Shown piece by piece: positions 60,118-64,000 of a DNA stretch of 64,000 nucleotides. Numbering within the stretch: position 1 is the first letter of the stretch; each line of letters starts with the position of its first letter. This DNA comes from Verrucomicrobiaceae bacterium (GTDB lineage Bacteria > Verrucomicrobiota > Verrucomicrobiia > Verrucomicrobiales > Akkermansiaceae), in contig JAIXWR010000042.1 in the NCBI GenBank assembly GCA_027491155.1, positions 248,001 to 312,000 of the forward strand. Reading direction: 5' to 3'. The position numbers were made by a program, and so were the translations under genes. The notes under the pieces are model-generated. The model did not search any database. It saw nothing but the letters and a program-made list of their open reading frames with translations, and was not told where the DNA came from.

Positions 60118-61875
60118 ATGAGAATCCTCGGGGTGATGATGGCGCTGGCCGCGGCGGCGATGGCGGATCCGCATCCGCGGCTGCTGTTTCCGGCGGCGCG
60201 GGAGGCGGAGGTGAAGGCACGGATCGCGGCGGATCCGCTGGCGGCGGGAATCCAGAAGGCGGTGGTGAAGCGGGCGGAACAGGTGCTGAAGGAACGGACC
60301 TGCGAGTACCTCATCCCCGACGGCAAGCGGCTGCTTTCGGAGTCGCGCAAGGCGTTGCATCACGTGCTCTACTGCGGCTGGGCGTGGCGGACCACCGGCG
60401 ATGCCCGCTTTCGAGACCGGGTGATCCGCGAGCTCGATGCCGCCTGCGCGCTGAAGGACTGGAACCCCTCGCACTTCCTCGACACCGCGGAGATGTCGAC
60501 GGCGGTGGCGATCGGCTACGACTGGCTCTTTCCGGTGCTGACCGCGGAGCAGAAGAAGCGCTACGAGGACGCGCTGTTAGAAAAAGGCCTGCGGGTGGTG
60601 GACAGGGTGCATCCGAAGTCGAAGTGGTGGGTCGGCGCGACGAACAACTGGTCGCAGGTCTGCGGCACGGGCATGGCGCTGGCGGCGGAGGCGGTCAAGG
60701 AGCGCGACCCGGAGTTGTGCGAGGCGCTGATCCGGCACGGCGACGAGTTGATCGAGAAGTGCGAAAGCTTCTACCTGCCGGACGGGGCCTATCCGGAAGG
60801 GCCTTCCTACTGGCACTACGGGACGAACTACCACGTGATGCATTTCGCCGCGCGCGAGTCGCTGGGACAGCCGGTGAAAGTGCCGGCGGTGCTGGAAGGC
60901 AGCGGGGAGTTCATGACGCACGTGGTGGGGCCGACCGGGACCGATTTCAATTTCGCCGATGGCAACGCCCGCTTTCAGATGCCGTCGCCGGCGCAGAGCT
61001 GGATCGCCACGAAATTCAAGAACGCGACCCAGGCCGCGCACCTCAGGTCGCGGCTGGAGGAGTCGCTGAAGCGGGGCATCGGCGGCAGCACCACCAACGA
61101 CCTGCGCTTCTTCCCGTTGCACCTGCTGTGGTTGCCGGAAGCTCCGGCGGGCAAGCCCGCTGACGGAGGGGCGGCGCGCTTCCAGGGCGAGCAGTCCTTC
61201 GTCTTCCTGCGGAACGGATGGTCGGGCGATGCCGCCTGGCTGGCGATCAAGGGCGGCACCGGCGCGGTGAACCACGGCCACCTCGATGCGGGGTCGTTCG
61301 TTTACGAGGCGGGCGGACGTCGCTGGTTCCACGACCTGGGCAGCGACAACTACAACATGCCCGGCTACTTCGGGAAGCAGCGCTGGGACTACCTGCGGCT
61401 GAACAATTTCTCCCACAACACGCTGGTCATCGACGGCAAGCTGCAAGCCGCGCCGGAGGAAGGCTGCACCGTCTCGGAGATCGTGCAGGACGGCAGCCGG
61501 AGCGGGACCGCGGTGGATCTCGGGCCGGCCTATGCGGGCCAGGCGGAAAGCGTGAAGCGCCGCGCGGTGTTCGACGCGAAAGATGGATCGGTGCGGCTGA
61601 CCGACACGATTGCGAAGCCGGCGGGCCCGGTGCGATGGGCGGTGGTGACGCAGGCGAAGGTGAAGTTCGAGGGGGACTCGGTGATCCTGGAAGAAGGTGG
61701 CAAGCGGCTGGTGATGAAGCGCCACGACAAGGCGGGCGGGAAGTGGGAGGAGTATTCGCTCCAGCCGAGGACGAAGGAAGAACAGCAGAACAAGGGTTAC
61801 CGCTTGATCGGCTTTACTGCGCCGAAGGGGGACGAGCTGGTGCTGGAGGTCGGGTGGGGGCTGGCTGCGGAATGA
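60118..61875 (+). CDS. Heparinase II/III-like polysaccharide lyase (585 aa)
   Basis: Signal peptide (MRILGVMMALAAAAMADPHP) follows AGGAG. The N-terminal alpha/alpha toroid (residues about 20-350) includes 'NWSQVCGTGMALAAEAVKER', 'DGAYPEGPSYWHYGTNYHVM' (active-site Tyr/His region) and 'GPTGTDFNFADGNARFQMPS'. The C-terminal beta sandwich has 'NHGHLDAGSFVYEAGGRRWF' (His-x-His block) and 'NFSHNTLVIDG'. This is the Hepar_II_III architecture (PL12/15/17/21-like), cleaving uronic-acid-containing glycans in the periplasm or outside. The exact polysaccharide is unknown. Confidence 0.9.
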   Translation: MRILGVMMALAAAAMADPHPRLLFPAAREAEVKARIAADPLAAGIQKAVVKRAEQVLKERTCEYLIPDGKRLLSESRKALHHVLYCGWAWRTTGDARFRDRVIRELDAACALKDWNPSHFLDTAEMSTAVAIGYDWLFPVLTAEQKKRYEDALLEKGLRVVDRVHPKSKWWVGATNNWSQVCGTGMALAAEAVKERDPELCEALIRHGDELIEKCESFYLPDGAYPEGPSYWHYGTNYHVMHFAARESLGQPVKVPAVLEGSGEFMTHVVGPTGTDFNFADGNARFQMPSPAQSWIATKFKNATQAAHLRSRLEESLKRGIGGSTTNDLRFFPLHLLWLPEAPAGKPADGGAARFQGEQSFVFLRNGWSGDAAWLAIKGGTGAVNHGHLDAGSFVYEAGGRRWFHDLGSDNYNMPGYFGKQRWDYLRLNNFSHNTLVIDGKLQAAPEEGCTVSEIVQDGSRSGTAVDLGPAYAGQAESVKRRAVFDAKDGSVRLTDTIAKPAGPVRWAVVTQAKVKFEGDSVILEEGGKRLVMKRHDKAGGKWEEYSLQPRTKEEQQNKGYRLIGFTAPKGDELVLEVGWGLAAE

Positions 61876-61913
61876 AGGGAATGTCGGCTTGGAGGCGACC
61901 CCCGCCCGTTTTT

Positions 61914-62060
61914 TGGAGTGCGACGGCATGACGTCGCTGTGGCTTGGGGTGACGCCCCCCTTATCCCGGCGACCGCAAACCGGCCGGGGAGGCGATCCTC
62001 GGCCGTTGGAACTCACCGCCCGCAACCGCAGCCAAAGCTGCGTCATGCCGCAGCACTCCA
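61914..62060. repeat. 147-bp palindromic element, copy 2
   Basis: Left arm TGGAGTGCGACGGCATGACG and right-arm reverse complement TGGAGTGCTGCGGCATGACG match over 33 bases, like copy 1 at 18978. The intervening part differs in sequence but is of similar length. Located between convergent genes. Confidence 0.8.
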
Positions 62061-62076
62061 TGTTCACTGCACCCGT

Positions 62077-62907
62077 TCACTGGCCCACTTTCAGCGGGGC
62101 GGCGGCGGCGAGTTCCTCGGGGATGTCGGAGGGCGAGGTGTCGAACTCCAGGCTGCTGAGCCAGTCGCGGGTGCGGTCGAGCTGGGTCGCGGCACCGTCG
62201 ATCTCGTGCGACAGCGCCCCGGCGTCGCGGCTGGCGAGGTGGTCGGCGCGGAACAGCTTCACCAGCTCGGCGATGCGTTCCTGCTCGGAGCCGGTCAGCT
62301 CGCGGCTCTCGTCGGCGCCGCGGCGCTTTTCAAGGCGTGCCTTCAGCGATTCGAGCCGCGATTTCAGCGACTCGGCGAGGCTCGCCTTGGCGACGGGGTC
62401 GATGCCGGAAAGCTCCTGCTCCATCGCGGCGATCTTGCGTTCCAGATCGGCGGGGTCCTCGGACTCGATGAAGCGGTCGAGCATTTCCCCGGTGTGGAGC
62501 AGGCGCAGGAAGGTCCACGCCAGATTGGAGAGGCGCTCGTTGCGCTGGCGCACCACCTCGGCATTGAGCCGGTGATCGCGGCGGAACTCGTGCTGGAGGG
62601 ACTCGATTTCCGCGGCGAGGGCGTCGTAGCGGGCCCGGGCCGGAGTACGGAGGGCATCGTAGATCTGGCGGCGCTGGAACAGGAAATCGCGCAGCTTCTT
62701 GCCGTCGTCGCCCTGCTGCCGCGCCGCGAGCCAGTTCTTGAACAGCCGCGAGTCCGGCAGGTAGATCCAGCCGAGGGCATAGCCGGCAAGCCCGGCGACC
62801 GCGCCGATCCCGCTGAGCGTGGCCAGCCCCGCACCGAGCGTCAGCAGCCCGAGCCACGCGTGGTGGGGGCTTTTGGCGAAGGCTTTCAGTTGGTCGAGGC
62901 CGGTCAT
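62077..62907 (-). CDS. Coiled-coil membrane protein (276 aa)
   Basis: One hydrophobic region near the N-terminus (about residues 18-50, 'LGLLTLGAGLATLSGIGAVA', 'GLAGYALGWIYLP'), probably two helices, followed by about 200 residues of charged coiled coil ('RARYDALAAEIESLQHEFRR', 'ADLERKIAAMEQEL', 'LAESLKSRLESLKARLEKRR'). It ends LAAAAPLKVGQ. The start ATG 62907 gives MTGLDQLKAFAKSPHHAWLG. No known family; it lies 5' to the 23-bp palindromes and downstream of the SBP-OmpA gene on the same strand, possibly in its operon. Confidence 0.7.
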   Translation of the reverse strand: MTGLDQLKAFAKSPHHAWLGLLTLGAGLATLSGIGAVAGLAGYALGWIYLPDSRLFKNWLAARQQGDDGKKLRDFLFQRRQIYDALRTPARARYDALAAEIESLQHEFRRDHRLNAEVVRQRNERLSNLAWTFLRLLHTGEMLDRFIESEDPADLERKIAAMEQELSGIDPVAKASLAESLKSRLESLKARLEKRRGADESRELTGSEQERIAELVKLFRADHLASRDAGALSHEIDGAATQLDRTRDWLSSLEFDTSPSDIPEELAAAAPLKVGQ

Positions 62908-62910
62908 GAA

Positions 62911-62933
62911 GTAGCGCAACTTTGCAAGTTGCG
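62911..62933. repeat. 23-bp palindrome (copy 2)
   Basis: GTAGCGCAACTTTGCAAGTTGCG, immediately upstream of the start codon at 62907, where it could also mask the ribosome binding site. Confidence 0.65.
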
Positions 62934-62996
62934 GATCGGGGCGGCAAGACTCGGGTGGAAGGGTGGCATGACGGGCGGGGGCGGCCGCCGGAAGCA

Positions 62997-63019
62997 CGCA
63001 ACTTGCAAAGTTGCGCTAC
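62997..63019. repeat. 23-bp palindrome (copy 3)
   Basis: CGCAACTTGCAAAGTTGCGCTAC, the exact reverse complement of copy 2, placed one base past the stop codon at 63021. Copies 2 and 3 face each other across 63 bp. Confidence 0.65.
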
Positions 63020-63020
63020 T

Positions 63021-64000
63021 TCACTCCACCGTGAACCACTGCACCTCGACGCGGCGGTTGAGGTCGGAATTCTTGCCGGCGGGTTCTTCCCAGCCGCGGC
63101 CGATGACTTCGAGGCGGTCCTTGGAGATGCCCGGATACTTCTCGATCAAGCGGCGCGACACTTCTTCGGCCCGCTGCTGGGAAAGCTCGGTGGCTTTGAG
63201 CGCCATCTTCTGGACCAGCGCGGGACCGCCCTGCTTGCGGAAGGTTTCCTTCTGCAAGTCGTCGACATGGCCGCGCAGCAGGATCATCGAGCCGGGCGAG
63301 ACGCCGAGCAGGTGGTTGATGTTGGCCAGGAAGTCGTGGTTTTCCTTCTTGGCCATGTCGAGCTGAGCGCTGTTCGGCAGGAAGTAGAAGCGGATGTCGC
63401 GGGTCAGCAGCGGGTCCTGCTCGATCGGCGCCTGGTCGCTGCTGCGGATCGGCTGGATCGAGGCGACCTGCGACGACAGGGTGCCAGTAGCGGCGATGGC
63501 TTCGAGCGCCTTGGTGTCGGCGAAGAAATTCGAGGAAACCGGCGAGGGCTGGAGCTCGCTGCCGTAGGCGAGGTTGGCGGTCTGGAAGACGGAGGCGAAG
63601 GAGCCGGCCTCGTCGATCGCGCCGCGGAAGAAGGCGAGGTTTTCCGGCAGGTTGGAAAGGTGGACCTTCGCGAGTTCCTCGCGGGTGCTGTCGACCGTCC
63701 ATCCGTCGGCCTTGAAGGCATCGGCGATGACTTTCAGATAAGGCTCGGGGTTGGCGCGGACCTTGTCGTTGTGGAGCAGCATGCCTTCGACCAGCTTCTG
63801 AACGATCTCGGGCTTGGCCTGGGCGAAGCCCTTGTTGAAGACGAGGATATCGGCGATGACCAGCAGGTTGCGGTTGTCGACAAGCTGGCGGGCGGCGCCT
63901 TCGGAGGCTTGGACGACCTCGGTGGTCTTGGGTGCCCAGGTCACGCAGCCGTCGAGCTGGCGGCCGCCGCTTTTCAAGTCGGCCAGAAAGGCATCGCCGG
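63021..64000 (-). CDS. Substrate-binding protein fused to OmpA-like domain, 5' end outside window
   Basis: The reading frame enters from the right edge and ends at 63021, covering the last 326 codons. The first ~190 visible residues look like a type-2 periplasmic binding protein ('LDGCVTWAPKTTEVVQASEG', 'LVIADILVFNKGFAQAKPEI', 'VQKLVEGMLLHNDKVRANPE'), as in NMT1/phosphate or taurine receptors. The last ~120 residues are an OmpA C-like peptidoglycan-binding domain ('LGVSPGSMILLRGHVDDLQK', 'SQQRAEEVSRRLIEKY', 'GRGWEEPAGKNSDLNRRVEV'). The fusion would tether a binding protein to the cell wall. Ligand unknown. Confidence 0.85.
   Translation of the reverse strand, partial: GDAFLADLKSGGRQLDGCVTWAPKTTEVVQASEGAARQLVDNRNLLVIADILVFNKGFAQAKPEIVQKLVEGMLLHNDKVRANPEPYLKVIADAFKADGWTVDSTREELAKVHLSNLPENLAFFRGAIDEAGSFASVFQTANLAYGSELQPSPVSSNFFADTKALEAIAATGTLSSQVASIQPIRSSDQAPIEQDPLLTRDIRFYFLPNSAQLDMAKKENHDFLANINHLLGVSPGSMILLRGHVDDLQKETFRKQGGPALVQKMALKATELSQQRAEEVSRRLIEKYPGISKDRLEVIGRGWEEPAGKNSDLNRRVEVQWFTVE

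Noticed and set aside
1-64000. tRNA, rRNA, riboswitch or transposase genes
   Set aside because: I looked for T-loop-type sequences, conserved riboswitch cores and DDE or HUH motifs and saw none I could support; a tRNA/Rfam scan would be needed to exclude them.

Overview
This window looks like GC-rich chromosome from a Verrucomicrobiota bacterium, most likely a Verrucomicrobiales / Luteolibacter-like organism. That is inference from content. Two giant secreted proteins carry the C-terminal 'STDLQTW ... RFFRL' type ending, two prepilin-like proteins resemble Verru_Chthon cassette protein A, a Tat-exported Gfo/Idh/MocA oxidoreductase is present, and a membrane protein starts with an 'NPYAPPAA' segment. 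There is no rRNA, tRNA, CRISPR array, phage module or transposase that I can recognise.

Layout. 0-9.4 kb: a vapBC toxin-antitoxin locus with a 3' fragment of a TauE/SafE exporter gene, two overlapping giant secreted genes (1448 and 1170 aa) on the minus strand, then a second decayed copy of the same vapBC/tauE-fragment block. 9.4-13.8 kb: an apparently AT-richer island with a large secreted HExxH protein and a membrane-anchored partner. 13.8-20.7 kb: U32 peptidase, M42 aminopeptidase, an alanine/tryptophan repeat protein and a secreted lipase-like hydrolase. 20.9-21.9 kb: two small AT-richer genes that both end in the same palindrome. 21.9-25.1 kb: TrhA, AqpZ, AsnS. 25.2-41.2 kb: two copies of a prepilin-like giant plus secreted partner pair, separated by an oxidoreductase, a membrane protein, YceI, pirin and LysR, then an EVE protein and an M20 peptidase. 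41.7-54.8 kb: mostly housekeeping and small modules (nucleotidyltransferase pair, YiiX-like protein, MauE/DoxX protein, PyrF, MBL hydrolase, PurB, SDR-DUF2867, CorA-like protein, esterase, cupin, RlpA, propeller-like secreted protein). 54.9-64 kb: transglutaminase-DUF2126 protein, a doubled secreted module, heparinase II/III-like protein, a coiled-coil membrane protein and a substrate-binding/OmpA fusion that runs off the end.

Genes are short operons or single units, with many convergent and divergent pairs. Secreted and envelope proteins dominate: signal peptides or prepilin leaders occur on about half of the genes. Housekeeping functions are pyrimidine (pyrF), purine (purB) and tRNA charging (asnS).

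The most unusual layer is repetitive DNA. There are heptanucleotide tandem repeats and a 'CTTCGCC..GCTA' element, both intergenic and inserted in frame inside the U32 peptidase gene; two copies of a ~148-bp palindrome; a ~228-bp near-perfect palindrome; a ~105-bp palindrome; and three copies of a 23-bp palindrome at gene ends.
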